Shown here in pieces: positions 50,894 through 59,905 of a DNA stretch of 64,000 nt. A program made the position numbers and the translations under genes. The notes under the pieces were generated by a model. That model saw nothing but the letters and a program-made list of their open reading frames with translations. It searched no databases and was not told the DNA's origin. Position 1 is the stretch's first letter. Each line of letters starts with the position of its first letter. The stretch is from Roseofilum acuticapitatum BLCC-M154. GTDB taxonomy: Bacteria; Cyanobacteriota; Cyanobacteriia; Cyanobacteriales; Desertifilaceae. The stretch spans positions 1 through 64,000 of the forward strand of contig NZ_JAQOSP010000026.1 in the NCBI RefSeq assembly GCF_030068475.1, written 5' to 3'.

Positions 50894-51499
50894 CTAAAGA
50901 TTGGTCTTCAAAGGAGTTCCTAGCTGGGTTAAATTGAGGACATATCCTCCCGTAACTAGGTAAACTTGGTCAGCGATCGCCCCGACATGACGCACTAAGT
51001 TTCCCAGGCGATCGCGAAATTGGCGACCCAAAGGATAAGCCGGAACCACCCCCCATCCCGTTTCCTCCGCCACCAAAATCAGATCCGCTTGCGTCTTTGC
51101 CACCTGAGCTAAAAATCTTTGTTCCACCAATAACCAACCCTCTTCCTCTAGATCCAAACAATTCGCTAACCAAGTTCCTAAAGAATCCACTAAAAAACAT
51201 TCTCCTTTCTGCCCCTTCTCCAAGCAGTGATTTAAATCCTCGGAAACCTCCCTTGTTTGCCATTGTGCAGGTCTGCGCTGTTGATGTCGCTCAATCCGCT
51301 CAACCCATTCCCGATCCGTAGGATCGAGGTGGGCTGTGGCCACATAAACCACAACTTTTTCACTCTGCTGGGCCAAAGTTTCCGCCCATTCACTTTTACC
51401 CGATCGCGCTGGCCCCGTTACTAATATAACGGTTCCTCTACTAGAAGCATCAGTTGGCCAAGTCAATCCTTTATATTCCCCATAAAAAACCAGGTACAT
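50894..51499 (-). CDS. cobU: Adenosylcobinamide kinase / adenosylcobinamide-phosphate guanylyltransferase
   Basis: CobU phosphorylates adenosylcobinamide and then adds GMP, a late step in cobamide assembly and salvage. The P-loop VTGPARSGKSEWAE, the block VYVATAHLDPTDREW, the HQQRRPAQWQTREV element and EETGWGVVPAYPLGRQFRDR are all diagnostic. From the ATG at 51499 the product has 201 residues, with about 28 residues before the usual family start. That ATG lies inside the terminator hairpin of the upstream peroxiredoxin gene, so the true start may be the in-frame TTG near 51466. No other cob gene or cobalamin riboswitch is in the window. Confidence 0.9.
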   Translation of the reverse strand: MYLVFYGEYKGLTWPTDASSRGTVILVTGPARSGKSEWAETLAQQSEKVVVYVATAHLDPTDREWVERIERHQQRRPAQWQTREVSEDLNHCLEKGQKGECFLVDSLGTWLANCLDLEEEGWLLVEQRFLAQVAKTQADLILVAEETGWGVVPAYPLGRQFRDRLGNLVRHVGAIADQVYLVTGGYVLNLTQLGTPLKTNL

Positions 51500-51514
51500 T
51501 TAGTGTACCTGGTT
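51484..51514 (-). terminator. Terminator of the peroxiredoxin gene overlapping the cobU start
   Basis: On the minus strand the arms AACCAGGTACA and TGTACCTGGTT pair perfectly over 11 bp around a 5-nt loop and are followed by a run of six T. It lies 24 nt past the peroxiredoxin stop. The loop and right arm contain ATG 51499-51497, the first in-frame ATG of cobU. Confidence 0.88.
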
Positions 51515-51537
51515 AATCAACTTCTAAGCAGTATCTT

Positions 51538-52140
51538 TTATACGGCTGCGAAGTAAACTTTGGATTTTACCGGATCGGGGTTCATGGTTTTTTCACCCGG
51601 TTTCCAACCCGCAGGACAAACTTCATCGGGGTGAGATTGAACATATTGAATCGCTTGCAGCACGCGCAAGGTTTCATCAACGTTGCGACCAAAAGCTAAG
51701 TTATTAATGGTGGCATGTTGAATCACGCCTTCTTTGTCAATGATGAACAGACCCCTCAGAGCAATTCCAGCATCGGGATCGAGGACATTGTAAGCAGCGC
51801 TGATTTCTTTTTTGATATCAGAGACCAGAGGATAGTTCAGATCGCCAACACCACCGGATTTACGGTCGGTTTGAATCCAAGCTAAGTGAGAGAATTCACT
51901 ATCTACAGAAATTCCTAGAACTTCAGTACCTAGATTTTTGAATTCTTCATAGCGATCGCTAAATGCAGTAATCTCGGTCGGACAAACAAAGGTAAAGTCT
52001 AGGGGATAGAAGAAAATCACCACATACTTACCCTTATAGTCAGATAGTTTAATCGTCTTAAACTCTTGATCGACCACTGCGGTTGCCGTAAAGTCAGGCG
52101 CAGCCTGGCCAACGCGGATACATCCTTCTGATTGAGTCAT
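51538..52140 (-). CDS. 2-Cys peroxiredoxin
   Basis: This thiol peroxidase reduces hydrogen peroxide and alkyl peroxides using thioredoxin-family donors and protects photosynthesis. The peroxidatic cysteine lies in [19 protein letters not shown] and the resolving cysteine in [17 protein letters not shown]. The length of 200 residues and the conserved [23 protein letters not shown] fit the typical 2-Cys group. A strong terminator follows the stop. The tRNA-Met gene lies about 160 nt upstream on the same strand. Confidence 0.95.
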   Translation of the reverse strand: MTQSEGCIRVGQAAPDFTATAVVDQEFKTIKLSDYKGKYVVIFFYPLDFTFVCPTEITAFSDRYEEFKNLGTEVLGISVDSEFSHLAWIQTDRKSGGVGDLNYPLVSDIKKEISAAYNVLDPDAGIALRGLFIIDKEGVIQHATINNLAFGRNVDETLRVLQAIQYVQSHPDEVCPAGWKPGEKTMNPDPVKSKVYFAAV

Positions 52141-52300
52141 GTCTGCTTTCTCCGTTACATATTGTTACGAATCATATCATACTCATAGTCGTTATGACTC
52201 CTTTTTTTGCCAATTTTCCCTAATCTTGAGGAATGCATCCCATAAAAATCGCCTATACCCAGAAGATACAGACGATTTTGAAGACTATTTAATATTTCCA

Positions 52301-52374
52301 TGGCTCGGGGCAGATTTGAACTGCCGACCTTGGGCTTATGAGTCCCCTGCTCTAACCAACTGAGCTACCGAGCC
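52301..52374 (-). tRNA. tRNA-Met (anticodon CAT)
   Basis: The 74-nt minus-strand sequence folds as a tRNA: acceptor arms GGCTCGG and CCGAGCC pair perfectly, the D arm is GCTC/GAGC, and the T arm GGCAG/CTGCC encloses TTCAAAT. The anticodon loop reads CTCATAA, so the anticodon is CAT. The T arm and D arm suit an elongator rather than an initiator, because the first base pair G-C is intact. The anticodon stem is poor: GGGGA against GCCCA gives only three regular pairs. CCA is not encoded. Confidence 0.93.
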
Positions 52375-52425
52375 AAAACTCGCAACTTCACGATTATAAC
52401 TTAATTGCGAGCCAAAAAGCAAGGC

Positions 52426-52449
52426 AGATCGGGAAAATTTTCCCGATCT
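52426..52449. terminator. 24-bp perfect palindrome between the M23 gene and tRNA-Met
   Basis: AGATCGGGAAAA followed by TTTTCCCGATCT is a perfect inverted repeat. It starts 15 nt past the stop of the M23 peptidase gene on the minus strand and may end its transcript. There is no strong T-run directly after it, although TTTTTGGC occurs some 10 nt on. Confidence 0.55.
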
Positions 52450-52463
52450 AGCAATTATCAACT

Positions 52464-54968
52464 TTAACGATTGGGCAAATAGGCCATGGGATTAACAGCA
52501 CCCTGTCCCGAAGGATGAATTTCAAAGTGCAGGTGAGGGCCGGTACTGTAACCGGTACTTCCCATTTCCGCAATTTGCTGTCCCTGGCGAACGGTTTGCC
52601 CCTCACGGACTAACAAACGGTTATTGTGGGCATAGCGAGTTAAACTACCATCTGGATGGCGAATATCCACCAAATAGCCATAACCGCCAGTATTCCAATC
52701 GGCATAATCTACCACACCAGGCGCAGCCGCAAAAATCGGCGTACCAATGGGCCCAGCGATATCAATTCCTCGGTGCATTCTACCCCAGCGCCAGCCATAT
52801 CCAGAGGTTAACACTCCTTGAGCTGGCCAGATATAGCCATTCATGCGATGGCTATCGGGAAGATAACGCTCACCAGGCGCTAAGGGGGGAACTTCTGGAG
52901 AAACCATTTCCCCAATGGGTAACTTACTGGGGTCATAAGCATCTGGCCCTAGTGGAGCCACTGCTACATTTTGCCCCCCTCCAGAAGCTGGAGTTGTGGG
53001 AAGCGAAGGACTAGAAGAGCGATATTGCTCTTGTAAGCGCCGTAAGTCTGCTTCTAAGTTTCCACCAGAACTAGAACCTGAGAACTCTGGATTAACCCGC
53101 TCTACAGGGGGAGCCACCGGAGTCACTGGCTGCTGTACTGGGGTTGAGGGTTGAGTCAGGGGTAACGTCACGCTTGCCGGCTGATTTTGATACTGTTGGC
53201 GAAGCTGATTGAGTTCTGTGGTTAACCCTTCCACATAGGTACTATAAGAGTTTTCTCCACTAGAGGAGTTGGTAGACTGCTTTTGGGATGACGAATCATC
53301 GTTGAAGCTCACCAAAGCTACTGGTTGATTGGGATCAATTACAGATGAGCTAATTTGGGTGCTATTCATTCCTGGAATCAGGGCTGTTGCAGGAAATGAG
53401 TCTACGCTATGACTCTTAGGAATCTTGAGATTTTGATGGACTCGAATCAAATTGGGATTGGTAATGTGATTCACTCGCATTAACTCAGATCGCGTTACGC
53501 CATAGCGACGGGCGATCGCATCTAAGGTTTCCCCAGTTTGCACTTGATGCAGGATGGGTTGGGGGAAATTCGAGTTTGTCGGATTAAACGTAGAAGCAAT
53601 CGGAGTAGAATTCAAGGAAGGGGCGATCGGCAACTGAGTTAGCTCTGGCTCCATCTGAGCTGAACCCAACTCCACTGGGGTCATTTCCTTGCTTTGATCT
53701 TTCGTTTGAGCCGAAGAGTCCTCAACTTCTGTCACCCTTGCTGCCGCTTCCGGCATCGGGTTAGCGTTTTCTAAGGTAGGAACAGCTTGGCTTTGAGGGA
53801 GCAGGGACTGAGTCGGGAATGTCTCAGTTGACGCAACCTCTGGAGATTCCGTAAACCCTTTCGATTGAGCCTCTAACTGCTCTAATGTTTTTAGCTCTCC
53901 TGCCGTTTGCCAGGTTAGAGAGGGGGCTACTGCTGACCCAGAGGTTTGAAACCGAGGTACTGCCAAGGACTGATCGACTTCCAGCTCATCTGGATTACTG
54001 AGCTGATTCGCTTCAATCAGAGCTTGGGAGTCCACGCCATGGGTTTCAGCAATTTTGTTGACCGTATCTCCCGATTGAACTTGGTAAACTTCTAGAGTAA
54101 CTTTTTTCGGGGCCTCATCCACTTGAGGCACAGTCATGGGCTGAACTCTCACCTGGGGAGCAATTTTCACTTCCCCTGTCTCTGGGATGTTCCGCTCCTG
54201 CCAAGAGGGTTTAACTGCCGTGACTTCTGGTAGTTGCGCTTCTGTCGTCACCGGAATCACCGATTCCGATTGGACGGGAGATTCCTCTACAGCCACGCTT
54301 TGGAATTTAGGGGCAGTTTTTCCAGAGGGGAGAACAGTTAAAGTGCGGGATGATTCCGGGTTTACCGATTCTAGTAAAGTTACATAGCTAACTACCTCTT
54401 CTAAGGCGGCTTGCTCTTTTTCTTTCTGTTGTTCGGCCACCGGTTGATGGCTGGTTGATGCTGGAGTGAGGATCGCCGGAGCGGTGACCTTCATTCCCTG
54501 AGCTGGGACTTCAGAGGCAGATTGGCTCTTATTGTCTAGCAAGGGAGTTTCGAGAGGCTGCGAGCCGAGCATTGGGGATGTCTCGTTCAAGGTTTCCACT
54601 TGAGAAAACCCTTGACTTCCGAAGACCGCAGGCGCATTTCCCAGAGAAGCAGGTGCTGCTATAAACCCTGGAGAAGCTACTGTTGTGGACACTTCACGAC
54701 CCGCTAAATTGGGTTGGGAAGTTAGATCAGTAGTTGGATTAGGGTCAAGCGCTGCTGGTTCTGCCGCTCTAGCCGCTTGCTGACCTTCTGGGAATAATAG
54801 GTTGGGAAAACCCATGGAAATCGCCGCCAAGCCAATCATGGCTGCCGATGTACACACCCTGCGGTTGCTATCTGGGGAAACCTGCTTCGAGTTACCTAAT
54901 TCCGCTTGAAATACAGCGGTGGGAAGCAGAACCGATTGATTATCTTTCTGGGAATTTGCTCGTTTCAA
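52464..54968 (-). CDS. LysM and M23 peptidase domain envelope protein
   Basis: The start chosen is TTG 54968, because a full AGGAGGT ribosome site lies 6 nt upstream; an in-frame TTG at 55022 lacks one. The product has about 834 residues: a basic N-terminus, a hydrophobic export segment (TSAAMIGLAAISMGFPNLLF), then long Ser/Pro/Gln-rich linkers. It has two LysM domains, YQVQSGDTVNKIAETHGV and HQVQTGETLDAIARRYGV. The C-terminal M23 peptidase has HRGIDIAGPIGTPIFAAAPG and HLHFEI zinc ligands. It likely binds and cleaves peptidoglycan during growth or division. Confidence 0.9.
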   Translation of the reverse strand: MKRANSQKDNQSVLLPTAVFQAELGNSKQVSPDSNRRVCTSAAMIGLAAISMGFPNLLFPEGQQAARAAEPAALDPNPTTDLTSQPNLAGREVSTTVASPGFIAAPASLGNAPAVFGSQGFSQVETLNETSPMLGSQPLETPLLDNKSQSASEVPAQGMKVTAPAILTPASTSHQPVAEQQKEKEQAALEEVVSYVTLLESVNPESSRTLTVLPSGKTAPKFQSVAVEESPVQSESVIPVTTEAQLPEVTAVKPSWQERNIPETGEVKIAPQVRVQPMTVPQVDEAPKKVTLEVYQVQSGDTVNKIAETHGVDSQALIEANQLSNPDELEVDQSLAVPRFQTSGSAVAPSLTWQTAGELKTLEQLEAQSKGFTESPEVASTETFPTQSLLPQSQAVPTLENANPMPEAAARVTEVEDSSAQTKDQSKEMTPVELGSAQMEPELTQLPIAPSLNSTPIASTFNPTNSNFPQPILHQVQTGETLDAIARRYGVTRSELMRVNHITNPNLIRVHQNLKIPKSHSVDSFPATALIPGMNSTQISSSVIDPNQPVALVSFNDDSSSQKQSTNSSSGENSYSTYVEGLTTELNQLRQQYQNQPASVTLPLTQPSTPVQQPVTPVAPPVERVNPEFSGSSSGGNLEADLRRLQEQYRSSSPSLPTTPASGGGQNVAVAPLGPDAYDPSKLPIGEMVSPEVPPLAPGERYLPDSHRMNGYIWPAQGVLTSGYGWRWGRMHRGIDIAGPIGTPIFAAAPGVVDYADWNTGGYGYLVDIRHPDGSLTRYAHNNRLLVREGQTVRQGQQIAEMGSTGYSTGPHLHFEIHPSGQGAVNPMAYLPNR

Positions 54969-54974
54969 AGAACG

Positions 54975-54981
54975 ACCTCCT
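54975..54981 (-). promoter_or_regulatory. Ribosome binding site deciding the M23 gene start
   Basis: AGGAGGT on the minus strand matches the Shine-Dalgarno consensus completely and ends 6 nt before TTG 54968. It indicates that translation begins there and not at the earlier in-frame TTG at 55022. Confidence 0.75.
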
Positions 54982-55287
54982 AATAGACGAGCGCTCAACA
55001 GTGTCTGAGCTATCTGAGTCAATATAACCTAACTTTCGTGATTTGAAACACTTAAGTTCGGAGATCGGAATCACAGACAATGTAATAGGCTTAGGCAAGA
55101 CTACCTTGCTTTTTCAAATCTGACAAGCGTTAATTTTTGTTTCAATGATTCTAGCTCTGACTGGTTAAATTGTCATCCTTATCGATTATCTAGATTTTTG
55201 AAGGGTTTCAGGACTTTAAACCCCTATCAATAGACTTCTGATAGAAATTTCTTATTCAACTGACTCGATTGAGTTATAGATTAGAGC

Positions 55288-55755
55288 TTAAAGCCGATCG
55301 AGTTTACCCAGTTGCCGACGGGCTTCAAATAGTCCTAAAGCTGTACTGACTGAGAGATTGAGGCTACGGACTCCGGGTTGATCCATGGGAATTTTGACGA
55401 CACAATCACAAGATTTGAGGATGTCTGGGGGCAAGCCTTGGGTTTCACTGCCAAATAGGAGCCAGTCATTGCTTTGGAAGGCAAAATGGATATAGTTGGT
55501 TGTGCCGGAGGTACTAAAGCCAATGCAGCGCCCTCCTTGAGCTTGTTGATGGGTGGTGAAGGTTTCCCAATCAACATGATAGGTGAGATCGACGAAGGGC
55601 CAGTAGTCTAGTCCGGCCCGTTTCAGATAGCGATCGCTAATTTCAAAACCCAGAGGGCCCACCAAATGCAGGGGAGTACGGGTTGCCGCACAGGTTCGGG
55701 CAATATTTCCGGTATTGGGAGGAATTTGGGGATGAACCAGAACGACCCTAACCAT
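55288..55755 (-). CDS. trmL: tRNA (cytidine/uridine-2'-O-)-methyltransferase TrmL
   Basis: This SPOUT-class enzyme methylates the wobble ribose of leucine tRNAs. The 155-residue protein has the expected N-terminal VLVHPQIPPNTGNIARTCAAT and the C-terminal knot region LLFGSETQGLPPDIL and IPMDQPGVRSLNLSVSTALG that binds SAM. The length is typical. It begins 90 nt downstream of the gshA stop on the same strand; the gap contains no recognised element. Confidence 0.95.
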   Translation of the reverse strand: MVRVVLVHPQIPPNTGNIARTCAATRTPLHLVGPLGFEISDRYLKRAGLDYWPFVDLTYHVDWETFTTHQQAQGGRCIGFSTSGTTNYIHFAFQSNDWLLFGSETQGLPPDILKSCDCVVKIPMDQPGVRSLNLSVSTALGLFEARRQLGKLDRL

Positions 55756-55844
55756 AGTCTTGAATGCTATCAGAAATTCTAATCAGAGTGAGCATGAGGT
55801 GGGTTTAAATTGGGGGCAATTACTTTTTGGCCAAAGATATTTTT

Positions 55845-56984
55845 TTAAGCTCCTAATGGATAACAGAGATGATCGGCCATGTCTTGTTCCTGTTGTGCTG
55901 TGGCGGCGATCGCCTTTTGCATCACTTGTTCCAGATTACCATGGACTTGATAATCCTTTAACCATCGTAAACTTTCATTGCCTTGGCGCAAAATCTTTTT
56001 CACGGGAGAGAGAAAACAACTAAATCCTTTTTGTTTGGCTACGGGCCAAACCTGATCGTAGAGTTCCTCGATCCACTCCCTGGCTAAAATAGAGCGTCCA
56101 TCTTGCCAATGGACTAATGGGGCATCTAAACTCGATTGGGCGACGGCTTGTTCATTTTTAGTGGCTAAATGGACTAATTCTTGAGGATCGCCACCACCTA
56201 GGAGTAGGGGATCTAAACCGGGATCGGTAATGAGTTGCCATAAGCGAGCTTCTAAGAGGGCGGTAATGGCTAAAAGGGCGATCGGATCGGTGACGAGATC
56301 GCAGATTCTCAATTCTAGGCGATTGAGGGTATAGGGACGGCGATCGCCATTGGGACGGACAGAATTCCACAGATGACGTACATTTTGCATGGTTCCTTGG
56401 GCCAACTGTTCCTGAGTCCAGTCGATATAATGGCGGTGGCTTTCAAATAAGGGGACAAATTCAGGGGTTTGGGGAAAAACCTGCCAGCGTGTGGAATGGT
56501 AGCCAGTCACTTGGCCATTAAAAAAGGGAGAAGACGCACTTAAAGCCAGATAGAGAGGCGCTTCTAGGCGTACCAAACGACAGGCCCGCATTAACACTTC
56601 CGGGTCAGAAATCCCAATATTGATATGAATACTGGCGGTGACGACTTTAGTCCCATAAGTTTTTTCGATATACCCATGATAAGGATTATCGGGGTCGGAG
56701 CGATAAAAGCGATCGCCCCCACCCAAAGATAAGGTGCTGCCCGGAATCAGGGTATAGTTCCCCAACCCCTTCAGATAGTGGCGCAGTCGTTGTCGAGGCT
56801 GAAGCAATTCACACAACAAACGCTCATAACGACATAAGGGAGCGGTAGTGTACTCCACATTACGGCTATCGGGTTCGCGGACAAAACCATTGAGATCGGC
56901 CACAATGCGATCGGACAGCCCCACAATTTCGCCCTGGGGAGTCCCCGTGTACATTTCAATTTCAAAACCTTTGGAGAGGAGCAT
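55845..56984 (-). CDS. gshA: Glutamate-cysteine ligase, cyanobacterial type
   Basis: This enzyme makes gamma-glutamylcysteine, the first step of glutathione synthesis. The 379-residue protein matches the cyanobacterial GshA group: N-terminal KGFEIEMYTGTPQGEIVGLS, then REPDSRNVEYTTAPLCRYER, TKVVTASIHINIGISDPEVL and NRLELRICDLVTDPIALLA. The gene starts 13 nt downstream of an RCK-pore channel-like gene and is probably co-transcribed with it, which suggests a link between thiol status and ion flux. Confidence 0.92.
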   Translation of the reverse strand: MLLSKGFEIEMYTGTPQGEIVGLSDRIVADLNGFVREPDSRNVEYTTAPLCRYERLLCELLQPRQRLRHYLKGLGNYTLIPGSTLSLGGGDRFYRSDPDNPYHGYIEKTYGTKVVTASIHINIGISDPEVLMRACRLVRLEAPLYLALSASSPFFNGQVTGYHSTRWQVFPQTPEFVPLFESHRHYIDWTQEQLAQGTMQNVRHLWNSVRPNGDRRPYTLNRLELRICDLVTDPIALLAITALLEARLWQLITDPGLDPLLLGGGDPQELVHLATKNEQAVAQSSLDAPLVHWQDGRSILAREWIEELYDQVWPVAKQKGFSCFLSPVKKILRQGNESLRWLKDYQVHGNLEQVMQKAIAATAQQEQDMADHLCYPLGA

Positions 56985-56997
56985 ATTGATTCCTCAA

Positions 56998-58773
56998 TTA
57001 TTCTTGTTCTAGCTTATAGCGATCGCCCTCCCTCCGGAAAGAATAGCCATTCTCCATTTCTAGATCGGATGCACCTTGATTCGCCCGAATCGCCCCAGAA
57101 GAGGGCTTTACCCGCCATAACTGATCCAATTGGCTGGCAGGCATCGTTAAATACAACACATCTCCAGGGGTTAACATCGCCTCTAATAACTCCCAACTAT
57201 GCATCACCTGATGATAGTTGGTTTCCAAATACAGGGGTACAAAATCCGCTTGCATGGCCGCCTCTTTCACCCGTTTACCGCAAAAGGGATGACTGGGGGT
57301 AATTAAAGCGGCCAGGGCTACCCATAAGCTTTCACCGGTCATGCCATTACCCAAAATTCTTCCTCCTAGGGCAGCAGCAGCAAAGGAAGGAGCGGCTAAA
57401 TCTATGGGACTGAGAACGGAGTCGAGATCGAAAACCTGTTGGAATAACTTAGCAAAATGGGGGTCTTGGTTGCGGACAATCACCGGTAATTTAGGTACTA
57501 ATCCCTTAGTGCTGAGGGCAATTTCCAGGTTAATGGTATCATCACTGGTTACGGCAAAGAGCGCTTCTGCCTTTTGAATATGGGCACTTTCTAAGGTGGT
57601 GGCTAAACAGGCATCACTAATAATGACAGGGACTTTCAGGGCATAGGCAGCATTGAGGAACCGACAGTTGGCATCGGGTTCAATCACGACTACTTCATAG
57701 CCTTTGCTATGCAGTTGGCGGACAATTTCCATACCAATACCGCCTAAACCACAAACAATATAGTGATTCTGTTGGGGAATGGGAGCAGTTTCTAGGAGTT
57801 TACGAAAGCGAGTGCCCAAAACCCAGTCATTGAGGAGGGCATAGCTAATCCCAACAATCCCTGCTCCCATGAGCATCATAAAGGCTGTAAATAACTTAAT
57901 GGCAGCAGGAGCTTGTTCAGCTACGTCTTCTTGTCCCCCTGCACCGGTAATCATGCCGACGGAAAAATAGAGGGCATCAACGACGGGAATTTCCCAGTTG
58001 ATAGTGGTATAGGTAAAGGTGGCAATCAGAATGGTTAGACACAGGAGCAAGGTGACTAGAACCGAGGATTGAAAATGTTGTTGAAATTGGCGTAAATAGG
58101 TAATGAACTTGCGGATTTTAGCCAGGATGGAGGTCGAAGCGGTTTTGGGGCTTGGTTCTGTGGCTAAAATGAGGCGATCGCCGATTTGTAATTCTCGGTT
58201 TTGCATCACCCCAGAGATGAGATCGGTTTTTCCATGGTGAGGAAGATAGTAAATCAGCATTCGATGGGAATTTTCCCACAGAGCGGTTAGGCTCGTTCCT
58301 CGCCATGGATGATTGGCATCAATATATTCTTCATAGATGGGCCAAGTTTGGTTGTAGAGTTTCAGTTGGCCAATGGCATGATTGCCAAATGCCGCAAAGA
58401 CAAAGACGGGTGCAGCCAGGGAAGACACACTCATGGTGGTGTGTTGGGGTAGAGTGCGATCGAGGCGATCGCCTAAATTAGTATTAAATAGGCGATTGAT
58501 CACCCGAATATGGGGATTTAAGATCCTCGCTTGCACCAAAATTGCTAAATTCTCGGCATCATCATCACTGGCAATCACCAAGGTATGAGCTTCTACGATT
58601 CCGGATTTTAGGAGGGTAGAGGCTGAACGCAAGTCACCCACGACGATATTGGTATTTTCGCCAGCAATCGGTTGGGTAGAGATGCCAATCACCACAGCTC
58701 CCTGTTGTCTGAGCAGGGAATAAATAGTGTATCCAGTACGTCCAAGACCACAAACGATAATTCGAGGTTTCAT
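56998..58773 (-). CDS. RCK (TrkA-N) / two-helix pore / RCK ion channel-like protein
   Basis: ATG 58773 (MKPRIIVCGLGRTGYT) is preferred; a GTG at 58797 adds eight residues. The 591-residue protein has TrkA-N domain 1 at the N-terminus. Two membrane helices (about 235-257 and 295-317) flank a pore-like segment YFSVGMITGAGGQED in place of TVGYG. TrkA-N domain 2 starts at YIVCGLGGIGMEIVRQL, with RCK-C sequence thereafter. The layout equals that of the protein at 2765-4852. Ion and gating ligand are unknown. It lies 13 nt upstream of gshA on the same strand. Confidence 0.8.
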   Translation of the reverse strand: MKPRIIVCGLGRTGYTIYSLLRQQGAVVIGISTQPIAGENTNIVVGDLRSASTLLKSGIVEAHTLVIASDDDAENLAILVQARILNPHIRVINRLFNTNLGDRLDRTLPQHTTMSVSSLAAPVFVFAAFGNHAIGQLKLYNQTWPIYEEYIDANHPWRGTSLTALWENSHRMLIYYLPHHGKTDLISGVMQNRELQIGDRLILATEPSPKTASTSILAKIRKFITYLRQFQQHFQSSVLVTLLLCLTILIATFTYTTINWEIPVVDALYFSVGMITGAGGQEDVAEQAPAAIKLFTAFMMLMGAGIVGISYALLNDWVLGTRFRKLLETAPIPQQNHYIVCGLGGIGMEIVRQLHSKGYEVVVIEPDANCRFLNAAYALKVPVIISDACLATTLESAHIQKAEALFAVTSDDTINLEIALSTKGLVPKLPVIVRNQDPHFAKLFQQVFDLDSVLSPIDLAAPSFAAAALGGRILGNGMTGESLWVALAALITPSHPFCGKRVKEAAMQADFVPLYLETNYHQVMHSWELLEAMLTPGDVLYLTMPASQLDQLWRVKPSSGAIRANQGASDLEMENGYSFRREGDRYKLEQE

Positions 58774-58972
58774 ATAAAGGTAGGGTATCACCGTCACGAG
58801 CTGAATTCATCGGTGTTATCAGATTGAATCTTCCATTGTTGATGAGTATGGCCCCCTGGACTGTAACTGAAAACACCATCGGTGGGGCTAACTCCAGCTC
58901 TGGCCTGCTGACCTGACGGAAATCAGAGATAATGTTAAAGACTCCACTGGTTAAGTTTGAGGGAGGCGACTC

Positions 58973-59752
58973 ATGATCTATCCCAGTTGGTTTATTTCCC
59001 ATGGCGCTCCGGATGTCCTTTTACACTCACTGCCGGTGTTGGAATGCTGGCACTCTCTCTCTGCTGATTGTCCCATCCCTCAAGCCATTTTAGGGGTTTC
59101 CGCTCACTGGACAACTTCTGAACCCGTGGTTAGTGCTGCGACTGATCCAGAGACATTATATGATTTTCGTGGATTTCCGCCTTCTTTATCTGAGATCGTT
59201 TACCCCGTTTCAGGCGCACCCGAATTAGCCCATCAGATTGTAGAGTGCTTACAAGAAGCTGGCCTTACTTGTGCAATCACCCCACATCGAGGATTAGATC
59301 ATGGGGCTTGGGTTCCCTTATCCTGTATTTATCCAGAAGCTCAGATTCCGGTTACCCAACTTTCGATTCAGCCCCATCGCGATCCAGCTTATCATCTAGC
59401 CCTGGGGCGATCGCTCTCTTCTCTGAGATCTCAAGGCATTCTCATCATTGCCAGTGGCTCAATGACCCATAACTTAAGCTATTTTGGCCAATATCCTCTC
59501 CATGCTGAACCTCCCTTCTGGGTACAAGAATTCGATCGTTGGATGGAAAAAACACTTCAAGATGGAGATTTAGAGCGCTTAACTCATTATCGCCAACTCG
59601 CTCCCTATGCGGTTGAAAATCATCCCACTGATGAACACTTACTGCCCCTATTTGTTGCCCTAGGAGCCGCAGGAGAATCCTGGAAATCTAAGCGACTCCA
59701 TTCTAGTTTTACCTATGGTGTTTTGAGTATGGCTGCCTTTGAGTTTTGTTAG
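58973..59752 (+). CDS. LigB/DODA-type extradiol ring-cleavage dioxygenase
   Basis: The 259-residue protein belongs to the class III extradiol dioxygenases of the YgiD/4,5-DOPA dioxygenase kind. Metal ligands are visible in FISHGAPDVLL, VSAHWTTSEPV, ITPHRGLDHGAWVPLSCIYP and IASGSMTHNLSYFG. It would cleave catechol-type substrates using non-haem iron or zinc. No aromatic degradation genes are nearby, so its natural substrate is open. It is divergent from the channel-gshA operon. Confidence 0.92.
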   Translation: MIYPSWFISHGAPDVLLHSLPVLECWHSLSADCPIPQAILGVSAHWTTSEPVVSAATDPETLYDFRGFPPSLSEIVYPVSGAPELAHQIVECLQEAGLTCAITPHRGLDHGAWVPLSCIYPEAQIPVTQLSIQPHRDPAYHLALGRSLSSLRSQGILIIASGSMTHNLSYFGQYPLHAEPPFWVQEFDRWMEKTLQDGDLERLTHYRQLAPYAVENHPTDEHLLPLFVALGAAGESWKSKRLHSSFTYGVLSMAAFEFC

Positions 59753-59905
59753 ACTCTTGAATAAAACTTAGAGAAGCGCAAATACAAAAGAGTCTTGTTG
59801 AAATGATCTAATAAACTAAGTTTATTCTAAAAAACAGGTTTCTGACGGCTGCCTAAAATTCTCCCACTGAGGAACATTTCTGACTCCAATGGGTCTCTAG
59901 AAGCG

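Noticed and set aside
51500-51537. Cobalamin riboswitch upstream of cobU
   Set aside because: Only 38 nt separate it from the peroxiredoxin stop and they contain a terminator; there is no room for a riboswitch.
55023-55287. Possible c-di-AMP (ydaO-type) riboswitch before the M23/LysM gene
   Set aside because: Such leaders occur before cell-wall hydrolase genes, so I looked for the conserved words, but the typical GGGGTGAATC and GTCAGCTAAC-like segments are missing.
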